From positions 124,230-188,229 of the forward strand of contig NZ_LMKV01000001.1 of NCBI RefSeq assembly GCF_001421665.1: a DNA stretch of 64,000 nucleotides. Direction: 5' to 3'. The position numbers and the translations under genes are program-made. Every line of letters begins with the position of its first letter. Positions within the stretch are counted from its first letter, which is position 1. This DNA is from Sphingobium sp. Leaf26. GTDB taxonomy: Bacteria; Pseudomonadota; Alphaproteobacteria; Sphingomonadales; Sphingomonadaceae. Shown here in pieces: positions 25,699-36,283 of the stretch. The notes under the pieces are model-generated. The model did not search any database and had not been told where the DNA came from. It saw only the letters and a list, made by a program, of their open reading frames with translations.

Positions 25699-26193
25699 AT
25701 GGCTGAAAGCCCCCAGCTCTACGCGCTGGCGCTGGGGTCTAACCGGCCGCTGTCCGCGCGCCTGACGCCCAAGCGCCTGCTGCACGCCGCGACGACGCTG
25801 ATCGGAAAACAGGCGCGCGTGCTCGCCGCTTCTCCCATCCTCTCCACGCCGCCACTTGGCCCGTCGGCCCGCCGCTTCGCCAATGGCGCGCTGCTGGTCG
25901 AAAGCACACTGCCCCCCCCCGCCATGCTGGCCTTCCTCCAGAGCATAGAGAACGAACTCGGCCGCCGCCGCTATCGCCGCTGGGGTGCGCGCAGCGTCGA
26001 TATCGACATCATCCTCTGGTCGGGCGGTCGCTGGGCCAGCCGCACGCTCACCATTCCCCATGCCGCCTGGCGCGTGCGCGGCTTCGTGCTGACCCCGCTG
26101 CTCGCCGTCGCCCCGAACTGGCGCGACCCGCGAACCGGCCTGTCCGTCCGCCATTTGCACGCCCGTCTACAAAAAGCCGCACGCCAAGGTTGA
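25699..26193 (+). CDS. folK: 2-amino-4-hydroxy-6-hydroxymethyldihydropteridine diphosphokinase
   Basis: A 164-residue HPPK of folate synthesis, transferring pyrophosphate from ATP to the pterin. It has YALALGSNRPLS at the start, ASPILSTPPLGPSARRFANGALLVEST, the IENELGR..RWGARSVDIDIILW signature with the two magnesium-binding Asp, and IPHAAWRVRGFVLTPL. Start ATG 25699. It follows the polyamine genes and precedes tRNA-Lys. Confidence 0.95.
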   Translation: MAESPQLYALALGSNRPLSARLTPKRLLHAATTLIGKQARVLAASPILSTPPLGPSARRFANGALLVESTLPPPAMLAFLQSIENELGRRRYRRWGARSVDIDIILWSGGRWASRTLTIPHAAWRVRGFVLTPLLAVAPNWRDPRTGLSVRHLHARLQKAARQG

Positions 26194-26235
26194 CCATCCG
26201 GTCGCTGGCCTCTAGGGCGACCACCACCGCTTCGG

Positions 26236-26311
26236 GGGTCCATAGCTCAGTCGGTAGAGCAACTGACTTTTAATCAGTAGGTCGCTGGTTCGAACCCAGC
26301 TGGACTCACCA
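26236..26311 (+). tRNA. tRNA-Lys (anticodon TTT)
   Basis: The acceptor GGGTCCA pairs with TGGACTC. The D arm is TAGCTCAGTCGGTAGAGC, the anticodon stem-loop ACTGACTTTTAATCAGT carries TTT, the T arm is CTGGTTCGAACCCAG, and the discriminator A is followed by an encoded CCA. Confidence 0.97.
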
Positions 26312-26342
26312 CCATCGCGCCGGCCGGACCGGAGAACGCCCG

Positions 26343-26912
26343 ATGAGCAGCATAATCTCGACACGCCCCATCTATCAGGGCTGGCTCAACCTGCTGCTGG
26401 TCGCCATGCGCGCACCCGACGGCGCGCCATTCGAGCGCCATGTGGTCGAGATGAATCGCGCGGTCGCCGTCCTGCCCTATGATCCTGATCGCCGGGTCGC
26501 GCTGGTCGTATCCATGCCGCGCACCCCGGTCATGCTGGCGGGCCTGCCCGATATGCTGGAGGCGATCGCCGGCATATTGGAGGATGAACCGGCCGACTGC
26601 GCCCGACGCGAGGCGATGGAGGAAGCGGGCGTGCGCCTGGGCAACCTGACCCATCTTGGTCAGATCTGGAGCATCCCCAGCGTCGTGACCGAGAAGATAG
26701 ACTATTTCCTCGCCGAATATCGCGCGGCGGACCGGATCGCGGCCGGCGGCGGGCTGGACGAGGAGCAGGAGCATATCAGCGTCCACGAACTGCCACTGGA
26801 CGATTTGTGGACGCTGTTTGCGGACAAGAAGATCGGGGACGGCAAGCTGGCGATCACGCTGATGGCGTTGCGGCTGCGCCGACCTGACCTGTTCAGCGTG
26901 CCGGTCGGTTGA
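26343..26912 (+). CDS. NUDIX hydrolase (ADP-ribose pyrophosphatase-like)
   Basis: A 189-residue protein resembling the ADP-ribose/nucleoside-sugar diphosphatase subfamily. The Nudix box is recognisable as GILEDEP..ARREAMEEAGV, with the catalytic REAMEEAG core intact but the spacing from the first Gly two residues shorter than the standard pattern. Pro/Ser-rich QIWSIPSVVTEKIDYFLAEY follows, as in ADP-ribose hydrolases. It is convergent with glgX; the stop codons overlap by 20 bp. Confidence 0.85.
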   Translation: MSSIISTRPIYQGWLNLLLVAMRAPDGAPFERHVVEMNRAVAVLPYDPDRRVALVVSMPRTPVMLAGLPDMLEAIAGILEDEPADCARREAMEEAGVRLGNLTHLGQIWSIPSVVTEKIDYFLAEYRAADRIAAGGGLDEEQEHISVHELPLDDLWTLFADKKIGDGKLAITLMALRLRRPDLFSVPVG

Positions 26913-28764
26913 TCACCACCGACCGCGCATCCACCATCACATCGCCTTCGGGCAAATGGAACCGGCAGGCTTCATCCGCACCATTGACGCAGATCGCCAG
27001 CCCGCTCACCTGATATCTCAACGTCAGCCGGCGACGCCCCGGATCTTCCCACTGGCCGACCGTCAGCGTCTGGCCATCCTCGTCCAGCCACTGCACATCG
27101 GCGTCGGTCAACATGGCTACATCCCGCAAGTCCGCTACCTCGGCCCGCACCGCCGCCAGCGCGAAGCTATGCGCCTCCAGTCCCGGATCGCGGCCCGTCC
27201 AGTCGATCCAGCCGATCGCATTATCCTGCGCATAGGCGTTATTGTTGCCCTGCTGGCTGCGCCCGAACTCGTCGCCGGCGGTCAGCATGATCGTCCCGCG
27301 GGAGGCAAACAGGATGGCCAGCAGCGCCTCCCGGTCCTGCCGTCGCGCGGCCTGCACCGCCGGGTCATCGCTCGGCCCCTCGATGCCGTTGTTCCAGCTG
27401 AAATTCTCGCCATGGCCGTCGCGATTCTGCTCGCCATTGGCGTCATTATGCCGCTGTTCGTAGGCGGTCAGGTCGGCCAGCGTAAAACCGTCATGCGCGG
27501 CCAGGAAATTGACGCTGCGCGTCCGCTCTCCCCCGAAAATGTCCGAAGATCCCGCCAGCCGCGTGGCGAGCGCGCCGAGCGTCCCCGCATCGCCGCGCCA
27601 GAACCGCCGCATATCGTCGCGATAGCGGTCATTCCATTCCAGCCAGTCATCGCCGAACCGCCCCAGTTGATAGCCGCCCGGCCCGATGTCCCACGGCTCG
27701 GCGATCATCACCCGGTCCGCCAGCAAGGGGTCGACACGCATCGCCTGCAACAGCGGGGACTCTGGATCGAACCCGTCCACCATCCGCCCCAGTGCCGGGC
27801 CAAGGTCGAAGCGAAAGCCATCGACGCCCGCCTGCGCCACGAAATGCCGCAACGAATCGATAATCAGCCGCCGCGCAACCGGCGCGTTGCAGGCGATGCT
27901 GTTGCCCGTACCGGTATCGTTGATGAGGGTGCCGTCCACCGAGTGCCGAAAATAGCCGCGCGCATCCAGCCCGCGCAGCGACAGGGTCGGCCCCATGGCG
28001 TCGCTTTCCCCGTCATGATTATAGACCATGTCGAGGACGACGCCGATGCCCGCCGCATGCAGCGCCGTAACCGCCTCCCGCAGTTCCGCCATCCCGCCCG
28101 GCGCCAGTCGCGGGTCGATCGCGAAATAGCTGACCGGATTATAGCCCCAGGCATTGGTGAGACCGAGCGGCCCCAGATGCCGCTCGTCGATCCAGGCGTT
28201 GATCGGCATCAGTTCGATCGCGCCGACATGCAGCTTTTGCAGATGCGCGATCACCGCCGGATGGGCGAGCGCGGCGATGGTGCCCCGCTGCTCCTCCGGC
28301 ACGTCCGGATGCAGCATGGTAAAGCCGCGCACCTGCACTTCGTAGATCAGTCCGCCCGGCGCAAAGCGGGGCGGTTCGGGCATCACCGGCTGTAGGCCAG
28401 CCGTCACCACCCCCTTGGGCATCAGCGGCGCGGTATCGCCGCCCTGCCCGCGCGGCACGGCCAGGGCGGGGTCGTACACAAAAGCCCGGTCGATCGCCTG
28501 CGCATAGGGATCGAGCAACAGCTTGTCTGGATCAAACCACAGGCCTGCACCGGGATCATAGAGGCCATCGGCGCGAAAGCCGTAGCGCGCGCCCTCTCCC
28601 ACGCCGGCCGCCTCGCCATGCCAGCAGGCATCGGCATCGCGCAGCATCGGCACGCGCGTCTCCCGATCTGCATCATCGAACAGGCAGAGCCAGAGTTGCT
28701 CCGCATCGGGCGACCAGACCGAAAAGCGCGTGCCACCCGCGCCGATCACCGGTCCAAAGGTCAC
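26893..28764 (-). CDS. glgX: Glycogen debranching enzyme GlgX
   Basis: A 623-residue GH13 debranching enzyme. An N-terminal CBM48-like domain is followed by the GH13 regions: VVLDMVYNHDGESD (region I), FRFDLGPALGR (nucleophile Asp, region II), MIAEPWDIGPGGYQLG (acid Glu, region III) and NFLAAHDGFTLADL (region IV). It removes alpha-1,6 branches left by phosphorylase. The ATG overlaps the glgA stop (28761-28764), so it is translationally coupled as the last gene of the glycogen operon. Confidence 0.95.
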   Translation of the reverse strand: MTFGPVIGAGGTRFSVWSPDAEQLWLCLFDDADRETRVPMLRDADACWHGEAAGVGEGARYGFRADGLYDPGAGLWFDPDKLLLDPYAQAIDRAFVYDPALAVPRGQGGDTAPLMPKGVVTAGLQPVMPEPPRFAPGGLIYEVQVRGFTMLHPDVPEEQRGTIAALAHPAVIAHLQKLHVGAIELMPINAWIDERHLGPLGLTNAWGYNPVSYFAIDPRLAPGGMAELREAVTALHAAGIGVVLDMVYNHDGESDAMGPTLSLRGLDARGYFRHSVDGTLINDTGTGNSIACNAPVARRLIIDSLRHFVAQAGVDGFRFDLGPALGRMVDGFDPESPLLQAMRVDPLLADRVMIAEPWDIGPGGYQLGRFGDDWLEWNDRYRDDMRRFWRGDAGTLGALATRLAGSSDIFGGERTRSVNFLAAHDGFTLADLTAYEQRHNDANGEQNRDGHGENFSWNNGIEGPSDDPAVQAARRQDREALLAILFASRGTIMLTAGDEFGRSQQGNNNAYAQDNAIGWIDWTGRDPGLEAHSFALAAVRAEVADLRDVAMLTDADVQWLDEDGQTLTVGQWEDPGRRRLTLRYQVSGLAICVNGADEACRFHLPEGDVMVDARSVVINRPAR

Positions 28765-30209
28765 GCCGCCTCCGCGATCAACGCCCGGTAGAGATCGGCA
28801 TAGCGCGCAGCACTATGCGTCCAACTGAAGTTGGCGCCCATGCCCGCCCGCTGCATCGCCGCCCATGCGGGCTTGTCGGCATGCAGCGCCACCAGCCGGT
28901 TGATCGCCCCATGCAGCGCCAGCGCGTCGGACGGGGCGAAGACGATACCGGTCGCTGCGCCTGCACCCACCGCCGCTTCATTGGCGTCGATCACCGTATC
29001 GGCCAGCCCGCCGACCCGCGCCACCACCGGCACGCAGCCATAGCGCAGCGCATAGAGCTGGGTCAGGCCGCACGGCTCGAAACGCGACGGGATCAGGATC
29101 GCGTCGCCGCCCGCCTGCATCAGGTGCGACAGCGGCTCGTCATAGCCGATCTGCACGCCGATCCGCCCGCGATGCCGGTCCGCAGCGCCCAGCAGCGCGC
29201 CTTCCAGCGGATGATCGCCCGATCCCAGCACCGCCAGCTTGCCGCCCAGCGCGACCAGATGCTCGGCCGCGTCGATCAGCAGGTCCATGCCCTTCTGCCA
29301 GGTCAGGCGACTGACGATGATGCAGAGCGGCGCGGCGTCATGATCCAGCCCGAAGCGCGTTTCCAGTGCACGGCGATTGGCCACCCGCTTGCTCAGCGCG
29401 CGCGCTCCATAGGGCTTGGCGATCAGCGTGTCGGACGCAGGGTTCCAGATGTCGGTATCGACGCCGTTCAATATGCCATGCAACCGGTCGACCCGCCCGT
29501 TGATCAGGCCATCCAGCCCCATGCCATGCACCGAAGAGCGGATTTCCTGCGCATAGGTCGGGCTGACCGTGGTGATCGCATCGGCCGACACCAGCCCCGC
29601 CTTCAGATAGCCGGTCCCGCCATAATATTCGACGCCATCCACGCCCCAGGCTTCGGGCGGCAGGCCAAGGTGCGGAAAGATATCCGCCCCGAACCGCCCC
29701 TGAAAGGCGAGGTTGTGGATCGTCACCAGCTTGGGCACATGCGCGGCCGGGCCGAAGCGCATGAAGGCTGCCGTCATCGCCGCCTGCCAGTCATGGACAT
29801 GGACGGCATCGGGCCGCCAGCCTTTCAGCCGCCCTTCCGCTATGTCCGCCCCGGCCCGCGACAGCGCACCGAAACGGCGCCAATTGTCGGGCCAGTCATT
29901 GCCGCCATGATCGCCATAGGGACCGCCCTCCCGCGCGAAGAAGCCGGGGGCATCCAGCACCAGCAGATCGAGGCCATCGACCTGCGCCGCGAGCAGGCTG
30001 GCCGCCGCGCCGAACAGGTCGGGATAGCGATGGACGACCTTCGTCTTGCCCAGCTTCGCCATGACCGCCGGATAGCCCGGCACCAGCGTCCGCACCTCTA
30101 CCCCCTGCCCCGCCAGCGCGCCGGGCAGAGCCCCGGCGACATCGGCAAGACCACCGGTCTTGATGAGCGGATAGATTTCGGACGCGACCGACAGCAGCTT
30201 GATCGTCAT
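28761..30209 (-). CDS. glgA: Glycogen synthase (ADP-glucose)
   Basis: A 482-residue GT5 enzyme that elongates alpha-1,4 chains from ADP-glucose. The N-terminal EIYPLIKTGGLADVAGALP binds ADP-glucose. Further motifs are VHVHDWQAAMT, TIHNLAFQG, TVSPTYAQEI and the C-terminal ILIPSRFEPCGLTQLYALRYG with the catalytic Glu. It lies 8 bp after glgC. Confidence 0.97.
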   Translation of the reverse strand: MTIKLLSVASEIYPLIKTGGLADVAGALPGALAGQGVEVRTLVPGYPAVMAKLGKTKVVHRYPDLFGAAASLLAAQVDGLDLLVLDAPGFFAREGGPYGDHGGNDWPDNWRRFGALSRAGADIAEGRLKGWRPDAVHVHDWQAAMTAAFMRFGPAAHVPKLVTIHNLAFQGRFGADIFPHLGLPPEAWGVDGVEYYGGTGYLKAGLVSADAITTVSPTYAQEIRSSVHGMGLDGLINGRVDRLHGILNGVDTDIWNPASDTLIAKPYGARALSKRVANRRALETRFGLDHDAAPLCIIVSRLTWQKGMDLLIDAAEHLVALGGKLAVLGSGDHPLEGALLGAADRHRGRIGVQIGYDEPLSHLMQAGGDAILIPSRFEPCGLTQLYALRYGCVPVVARVGGLADTVIDANEAAVGAGAATGIVFAPSDALALHGAINRLVALHADKPAWAAMQRAGMGANFSWTHSAARYADLYRALIAEAA

Positions 30210-30217
30210 GGCTTCGC

Positions 30218-31477
30218 TCAGGCTGCCAACCGGTCGATCATCGCCTGCGTCACCAGGCAGATGCCGCTTTCGGTGCGGCGGAAACGCTGCGCGTCATGCT
30301 CGGGATTTTCGCCGATGATCAGGCCGGGTGGAATGATGATGCCCGAATCCACCACGCATTTGTGCAACCGCGCGCCGCGCCCGATCTCGCAATCGGGCAT
30401 GATGACGCTGTCCGTCACCGACGAAAAACTGTGGGTGCGCACGCCCGAAAAGAGCAGGCTGCGGTGGAGCGACGATCCCGACACGATGCAACCGCCCGCC
30501 ACCAGCGAGGATGTGGCAGACCCGCGCCGGCCGTCCTCATTATGCACGAACTTGGCCGGCGGCGTGACCTCCGAATAGGTCCAGAGCGGCCAGCTACGGT
30601 CGTATAGGTCCAGGCTCGGCACCACATCGGTCAGGTCCACGCTCGCCTGCCAATAGGCGTCGATCGTGCCGACGTCGCGCCAATAGGGGACCAGTTCGCT
30701 TTCCGCGCGCACGCAACTGCTGGAGAAGCGATGCGCCACCGCTTTGCCATGTTTGACGATATGGGGAATGATGTCGCCGCCGAAGTCGCGTCGGCTGTTC
30801 GGATCGTCGGCATCGCGCCGCAACTGTTCGATCAGGAAGCGGGTCTGGAAGACATAGATACCCATCGACGCGAGAGCCATGTCCGGCTGGCCGGGAATGC
30901 CGGGCGGGTTCCTGGGCTTTTCGATGAAGGCGGTGATGACGTCCGCTTCATCGACGTGCATGACGCCAAAACCCACCGCCTCCATCCGCGGCACCTCCAG
31001 ACAGCCGACGGTGACGTCCGCGCCACTATCGACATGCTGCTGGAGCATCAGCTCATAGTCCATCTTGTAGACATGATCGCCCGCCAAGATGACCATATAT
31101 TCGGGCGCATAGGATTCGATGATGTCGATATTCTGGTACACGGCGTCGGCCGTGCCTTCATACCACTGGCTTTCGGAAATGCGCTGGCTGGCGGGCAGGA
31201 TGTCGAAACTCTCGTTGCGTTCGGGGCGCAGGAAGTTCCAGCCGCGTTGCAAATGGCGGATCAGCGAATGCGCCTTATACTGCGTCGCCACGCCGATGCG
31301 GCGGATACCGCTGTTGAGCGCATTGGAAAGCGCGAAGTCGATGATCCGCGCCTTGCCGCCGAAATGGACGGCCGGCTTGGCGCGCCGGTCGGTCAGTTCC
31401 GCCAGCCGACTGCCGCGACCCCCGGCCAGGACATAGGCCATGGTGTCGCGCGCGATCGGCTGATATTTGCTCTGCAT
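30218..31477 (-). CDS. glgC: Glucose-1-phosphate adenylyltransferase
   Basis: A 419-residue ADP-glucose pyrophosphorylase that makes the glycogen precursor. The start [20 protein letters not shown] is chosen over a longer frame because of a GGAGAGG ribosome-binding site directly upstream. Motifs are [34 protein letters not shown], the glucose-1-P site IEKP and the C-terminal left-handed beta-helix ([20 protein letters not shown]). Confidence 0.97.
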   Translation of the reverse strand: MQSKYQPIARDTMAYVLAGGRGSRLAELTDRRAKPAVHFGGKARIIDFALSNALNSGIRRIGVATQYKAHSLIRHLQRGWNFLRPERNESFDILPASQRISESQWYEGTADAVYQNIDIIESYAPEYMVILAGDHVYKMDYELMLQQHVDSGADVTVGCLEVPRMEAVGFGVMHVDEADVITAFIEKPRNPPGIPGQPDMALASMGIYVFQTRFLIEQLRRDADDPNSRRDFGGDIIPHIVKHGKAVAHRFSSSCVRAESELVPYWRDVGTIDAYWQASVDLTDVVPSLDLYDRSWPLWTYSEVTPPAKFVHNEDGRRGSATSSLVAGGCIVSGSSLHRSLLFSGVRTHSFSSVTDSVIMPDCEIGRGARLHKCVVDSGIIIPPGLIIGENPEHDAQRFRRTESGICLVTQAMIDRLAA

Positions 31478-31526
31478 TGGGCCTCTCCTCATTCTGCCCG
31501 CGACTGCCTGCACGCGCCGTCGGTGT

Positions 31527-33689
31527 TCAATAATCCAGTTCCAGCATCAGGGTTGCAAAGGGCGGGATGGTGATGTTCGCCCACCCTTCCTCGTCCGCCT
31601 GCACCTGTCCCATATTGCCCGCGCCGCTGCCGCCATAGTCCGCCGCGTCGCTGTTCAATATCTCGCGCCAGCGCCCGCCAGATGGCAGGCGCAGGCGATA
31701 GCCATGCCGCAACACCGGGGTAAAATGGCTGATGACGACGATCGGCCGGACGCCGGGCGCGCGCCGCTGCCAGGCGAAGACGCTATCGGCCGCGCCGTCC
31801 ACCAGCACCCACTCGAAGCCCTCTGGCTCGCAATCGCGCGCATGCAGCGCGGGGCGGGACTGGTAGAGATGGTTGAGATCGCTCACCAGCTTCTGGACAC
31901 CCAGATGCGGCGCATGGTCGAGCAGATCCCAGTCGAGCGCGCGTTCCTCGCTCCATTCGCCGCGCTGGGCGAATTCCTGCCCCATGAACAGCAGCTTCTT
32001 GCCGGGATAGCCCCACATGAACGCATAATAGGCCCGCAGGCTCGCGAACTTCTGCCAGTCGTCCCCCGCCATCTTGTGCAGCAGCGACGCCTTGCCATGC
32101 ACCACCTCGTCATGGCTCAGCGCCAGAACGAAATTCTCGCTGAAGGCATAAAGCAGGCCGAAGGTGATATCGTCATGATGATGGGCGCGATGAACGGACT
32201 CGCGCTGCAAATAGCGCAGCGTGTCGTGCATGAAGCCCATATTCCATTTGAACCCGAAGCCAAGGCCCCCGGCATCGACCGGCTGCGACACGCCGGGCCA
32301 ACTGGTCGATTCCTCGGCGATGGTCATGATGCCGGGATGCGCGCCGTACAGCGCCTTGTTCATCTGCTGGAGGAACGCGACCGCCTCTACATTTTCGCGC
32401 CCGCCATGGTCGTTGGGAATCCATTCCCCCGGCGCACGCGAATAATCAAGATACAGCATCGAGGCGACGGCATCGACGCGCAGGCCATCGATATGATAGC
32501 GCTCGGCCCAGAACAGTGCATTGTTGACCAGATATTGCACCACCTCGCGCCGGCCGAAATTATAGATGGCGGTGTTCCAGTCGGGGTGGAATCCCTTGCG
32601 CGGGTCGGCATGTTCATACAGCGCGGTGCCGTCGAACTTGGCCAGCCCATGTTCGTCGGTCGGGAAATGAGCTGGCACCCAGTCGAGGATGACGCCGATC
32701 CCCGCCCGGTGCGCACCGTCCACGAAGCGCGCGAACCCCGCCGGATCGCCGAACCGCGCAGTCGGCGCATAGAGGCCCAGCGTCTGGTAGCCCCAACTTG
32801 GATCATAAGGAAATTCGCTGATCGGCAGAAATTCGATATGGGTAAAGCCCATGCCGACGACATAGGGAATCAGCCGCCTGGCAAGGTCGTCCCAGCTCAG
32901 AAATTCACCGTCATCATCGCGCTGCCATGACCCGGCATGCACTTCGTAGATCGACACCGGCTGCCGCCGCGCATCGGCGGTGCGCCAATATTCCCGGTGG
33001 CGATCGTCGCCCCATTTGTGATCGTCCGGCGCCGCAACGATCGAGGCGGTGGAGGGCCGCAATTGCGACTGGAAGGCGAAGGGATCGGCCTTGAGCGGCA
33101 ATAGCACGCCGTCCGCGCCGACAATCTCATATTTATAGGCGCTGCCCGCCTCCACGTCGGGCAGAAAAATCTCCCACAGGCCGGCGTCCGCGCGATGACG
33201 CATCAGGGCGCGCCGCCCGTCCCAGTGGTTGAAGTCGCCAACCACCGCCACCCGCCGCGCGTTCGGTGCCCAGACCGCGAAATGGGTGCCGGTCACGCCT
33301 TCATGGGCGATGACATGGGCGCCCAACTTGTCGAACAGCCGGCCATGCGATCCTTCGGCCAGATAATGATCGTCCATCGGCCCCAGCACCGGCCCGAAAC
33401 TGTAGGGATCGACCAGCGTGTAGCTGCCCCCATCACCATAGGTGGCGACATAGCGGAGCGGCTGGCGCGTCTTGACCGCGACCGCGCCGAAAAACAGCCC
33501 GTCGCCGTGCACCTGCTCCAGCGCGCCAATGCTCTTGCCTTCCAGCGTCTGCGCCTCAACACCCACCGCATCGGGCAGCAACACACACGCCGTAAAACCC
33601 TTCCCGGCCGGATGGACGCCAAGCGTGGCAAAGGGATCGTCATCCAGCCCGTTGACCAACCTGTCGATCTGTTCGGGCTTCAGCACCAC
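31527..33689 (-). CDS. glgB: 1,4-alpha-glucan branching enzyme
   Basis: A 720-residue GH13 enzyme. Two N-terminal CBM48-like modules (for example [20 protein letters not shown]) precede the catalytic barrel with [16 protein letters not shown] (region I), [13 protein letters not shown] (nucleophile), [13 protein letters not shown] (acid/base) and [12 protein letters not shown] (region IV). It adds alpha-1,6 branches. It starts at GTG 33689, 18 bp after glgP. Confidence 0.97.
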   Translation of the reverse strand: MVLKPEQIDRLVNGLDDDPFATLGVHPAGKGFTACVLLPDAVGVEAQTLEGKSIGALEQVHGDGLFFGAVAVKTRQPLRYVATYGDGGSYTLVDPYSFGPVLGPMDDHYLAEGSHGRLFDKLGAHVIAHEGVTGTHFAVWAPNARRVAVVGDFNHWDGRRALMRHRADAGLWEIFLPDVEAGSAYKYEIVGADGVLLPLKADPFAFQSQLRPSTASIVAAPDDHKWGDDRHREYWRTADARRQPVSIYEVHAGSWQRDDDGEFLSWDDLARRLIPYVVGMGFTHIEFLPISEFPYDPSWGYQTLGLYAPTARFGDPAGFARFVDGAHRAGIGVILDWVPAHFPTDEHGLAKFDGTALYEHADPRKGFHPDWNTAIYNFGRREVVQYLVNNALFWAERYHIDGLRVDAVASMLYLDYSRAPGEWIPNDHGGRENVEAVAFLQQMNKALYGAHPGIMTIAEESTSWPGVSQPVDAGGLGFGFKWNMGFMHDTLRYLQRESVHRAHHHDDITFGLLYAFSENFVLALSHDEVVHGKASLLHKMAGDDWQKFASLRAYYAFMWGYPGKKLLFMGQEFAQRGEWSEERALDWDLLDHAPHLGVQKLVSDLNHLYQSRPALHARDCEPEGFEWVLVDGAADSVFAWQRRAPGVRPIVVISHFTPVLRHGYRLRLPSGGRWREILNSDAADYGGSGAGNMGQVQADEEGWANITIPPFATLMLELDY

Positions 33690-33707
33690 GTCATCCCCTG
33701 CCTTCGG

Positions 33708-36176
33708 TCATGGCGCGATCTTCCAGATATCAGCCGCATATTCGCGGATCGTGCGGTCGGACGAAAACCATCCCATGCGCGCGACATTATGGATCGCCTT
33801 CTTCGCCCACAATGCCTGATCCGACCAGAGCGCATCCACCCGGCGCTGCGCGGCGGAATAGCTGTCGAAATCGGCCGCGAGCATGAACCAGTCATGGTCG
33901 TAAATGCCCTGCACCAGCCCCTTGTAGCGATCAGGATCGTCAGGGGAAAAGACACCACTGGCGATGGCATCCAGCGCCTGCGCCAGTTCCCGGCTCTGGC
34001 CGATGACGTCGCGCGGGACATAGCCCTGCGCCCGCCGTTCGTTCACTTCCTGTGCGGTCAGGCCGAAGATGATGATATTATCCTCGCCCACATGGTCGCG
34101 CATTTCGACATTGGCGCCGTCCAGCGTGCCGATGGTCAGCGCGCCATTGACCGCAAACTTCATGTTGCCGGTGCCGGATGCTTCCATGCCCGCCGTCGAA
34201 ATCTGTTCGGACAGGTCGGCGGCCGGGATCATCACCTCCGCCATGGAGACATTGTAATTGGGCACGAACTGCAACTTCAGCAGCCCCTGCACCGCCGGAT
34301 CATGATTGACCGCACGGGCAACGTCGCCCGCTAGTTTGATGATCAGCTTGGCATTATGGTAACTGGGCGCCGCCTTCCCGCCGAACAGCTTGACGCGGGG
34401 CACCCAGTCCTTTTCCGGGTGCGAGCGGATCTGGTCGTAGAGCGACACGGCTTCCACGATGTTCAGCAACTGCCGCTTATATTCGTGGATGCGCTTGATC
34501 TGGATATCGAACAATGCCGTCGGGTCGATCCGCGCATTGATCCGCTTGCGCAGCAGGTTCGCCAACTCGACCTTGTTGGCGCGCTTTACGGCCAGGAATT
34601 TCTCCTGAAACGCGCTGTCGTCGGCAAAGGCGTCCAGGTCGCGCAGCGCTTCGGCATCATCCAGAAACCTGTCGCCGATCGCTTCGCGGATCAGGCCGGT
34701 CAGCCCCGGATTGCACTGCATCAGCCAGCGGCGGAAGGTGACGCCATTGGTCTTGTTGTTGATCCGCGCCGGGTACAATTTGTGCAGGTCGGCAAAGACC
34801 GTGACCTTCATCAAATCGGTGTGCAGCGCCGACACGCCATTGACGCTGTGCGACCCGGCAAAGGCCAGATTGCCCATGCGCACGCGCCGGTCGCCGCCTT
34901 CGTCGATCAGCGATATCGTGCCGATCGCGTCGTCGGTGAACTGGCCAGATTTACGCGCTTCGCCCAGCAGCGTGCTGTTGATCGCATAGACGATCTGCAT
35001 ATGGCGCGGCAGCAACCGCTCGAACAGCGGCACTGGCCAGCTTTCCAGCGCTTCGGGCAGCAGCGTATGATTGGTGTAGCTGAACGTCCGCCGGGTGATG
35101 TCCCATGCTTCGCCGAAATCGATCCCATGATCGTCCAGCAAAATGCGCATCAACTCCGCCACCGCCACCGCTGGGTGCGTGTCGTTCAATTGAATCGCCG
35201 CCTTGTCCGGCAATGTCTCGATGCTTCCGAAATATTGAATGTGCCGCCGCACAATGTCCTGCAACGACGCGGAGGAGAAAAAATATTCCTGCCGCAGCCG
35301 CAATTCCTGCCCCGCCGGCGACGAGTCCGCCGGATAGAGCACCCGCGTCAGCGCCTCGGCCCGGTTGCTTTCGGACAGCGCGCCCACATGGTCGCCGGCG
35401 TTGAACTTGTCGAGCAGGATGGGGTCGATCGGCTGCGCTTCCCACAGGCGCAGCGTATTGACCCGCTTGCCGCGCCAGCCCGCGATCGGCGTATCATAAG
35501 GGGTGGCGATCACCCGCTCGGCGGGTCGCCAGCGCATCTGGTGCGGGCCGGCATCCTCACCCTCGGCCGGGTCGACGCGGCCGCCAAAGCCGATCTCGTA
35601 ACTCGCCTCGCGCCGCTCGAACTCCCACGGATTGCCATGCGCCAGCCAGTTTTCGGGTAATTCGACCTGCCAGCCGTCGCTGATTTCCTGCCGGAACATG
35701 CCGTTCACATAACGGATGCCATAGCCATAAGCCGGCACATCGACCGTCGCCATGCTTTCCATGAAGCAGGCGGCCAGTCGCCCAAGCCCGCCATTACCCA
35801 AAGCCGCATCCGGCTCCAGCGCGGCGATCAGGTCCAGATCGACGCCGAGCGAATCCAGCGCCGCCTGCAAATCGTCCAGCATCTCCATATTGGACGCCGC
35901 ATCGCGCATCAGCCGGCCGATCAGGAACTCCAGGCTCAGATAATAGACCCGCCGCCCTTCCTGCTCATAGGTTTTTTGGGTGGAAGTGATCCAGGCGTCG
36001 ATCACCCGGTCGCGAATGGCCAGGATCACGGCATGCAGCCAGTCGTGCGGCTTGGCCGCCGCCGCATTCTTGCCGATGCGATAGGTCAGCCGCTCGACAA
36101 TCTCGTGGGCAAGGACGTCCGGGTCCACCTGACGCGGCGCGGGCTTGGGAAGCTTGGTCTGGCCCTTGAGATTCAT
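33708..36176 (-). CDS. glgP: Glycogen phosphorylase
   Basis: An 822-residue GT35 enzyme releasing glucose-1-phosphate. It starts MNLKGQTKLPKPAPRQVDPD at ATG 36176; an open frame upstream adds 88 residues with no family likeness. Motifs are RVYYLSLEFLIGRL, AALGNGGLGRLAACF, TNHTLLPEALE, the PLP Lys region EASGTGNMKFAVNGALTIG and RIHEYKRQLLN. It is the first gene of glgP-glgB-glgC-glgA-glgX, so degradation and synthesis are encoded together. Confidence 0.97.
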   Translation of the reverse strand: MNLKGQTKLPKPAPRQVDPDVLAHEIVERLTYRIGKNAAAAKPHDWLHAVILAIRDRVIDAWITSTQKTYEQEGRRVYYLSLEFLIGRLMRDAASNMEMLDDLQAALDSLGVDLDLIAALEPDAALGNGGLGRLAACFMESMATVDVPAYGYGIRYVNGMFRQEISDGWQVELPENWLAHGNPWEFERREASYEIGFGGRVDPAEGEDAGPHQMRWRPAERVIATPYDTPIAGWRGKRVNTLRLWEAQPIDPILLDKFNAGDHVGALSESNRAEALTRVLYPADSSPAGQELRLRQEYFFSSASLQDIVRRHIQYFGSIETLPDKAAIQLNDTHPAVAVAELMRILLDDHGIDFGEAWDITRRTFSYTNHTLLPEALESWPVPLFERLLPRHMQIVYAINSTLLGEARKSGQFTDDAIGTISLIDEGGDRRVRMGNLAFAGSHSVNGVSALHTDLMKVTVFADLHKLYPARINNKTNGVTFRRWLMQCNPGLTGLIREAIGDRFLDDAEALRDLDAFADDSAFQEKFLAVKRANKVELANLLRKRINARIDPTALFDIQIKRIHEYKRQLLNIVEAVSLYDQIRSHPEKDWVPRVKLFGGKAAPSYHNAKLIIKLAGDVARAVNHDPAVQGLLKLQFVPNYNVSMAEVMIPAADLSEQISTAGMEASGTGNMKFAVNGALTIGTLDGANVEMRDHVGEDNIIIFGLTAQEVNERRAQGYVPRDVIGQSRELAQALDAIASGVFSPDDPDRYKGLVQGIYDHDWFMLAADFDSYSAAQRRVDALWSDQALWAKKAIHNVARMGWFSSDRTIREYAADIWKIAP

Positions 36177-36283
36177 CGCCTGATCCCCCTGATGAGTTAC
36201 CGCGATGATGGCACAGCGTCTGTCGCCGCGCCACGCTATTTTTGCGGTGCAGCAATAACTTGCCGCGCCGCATTTCGATCCGT

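Noticed and set aside
28815..30578. 587-codon plus-strand frame opposite glgA
   Set aside because: Shadow of glgA; no domain and no ribosome-binding site.
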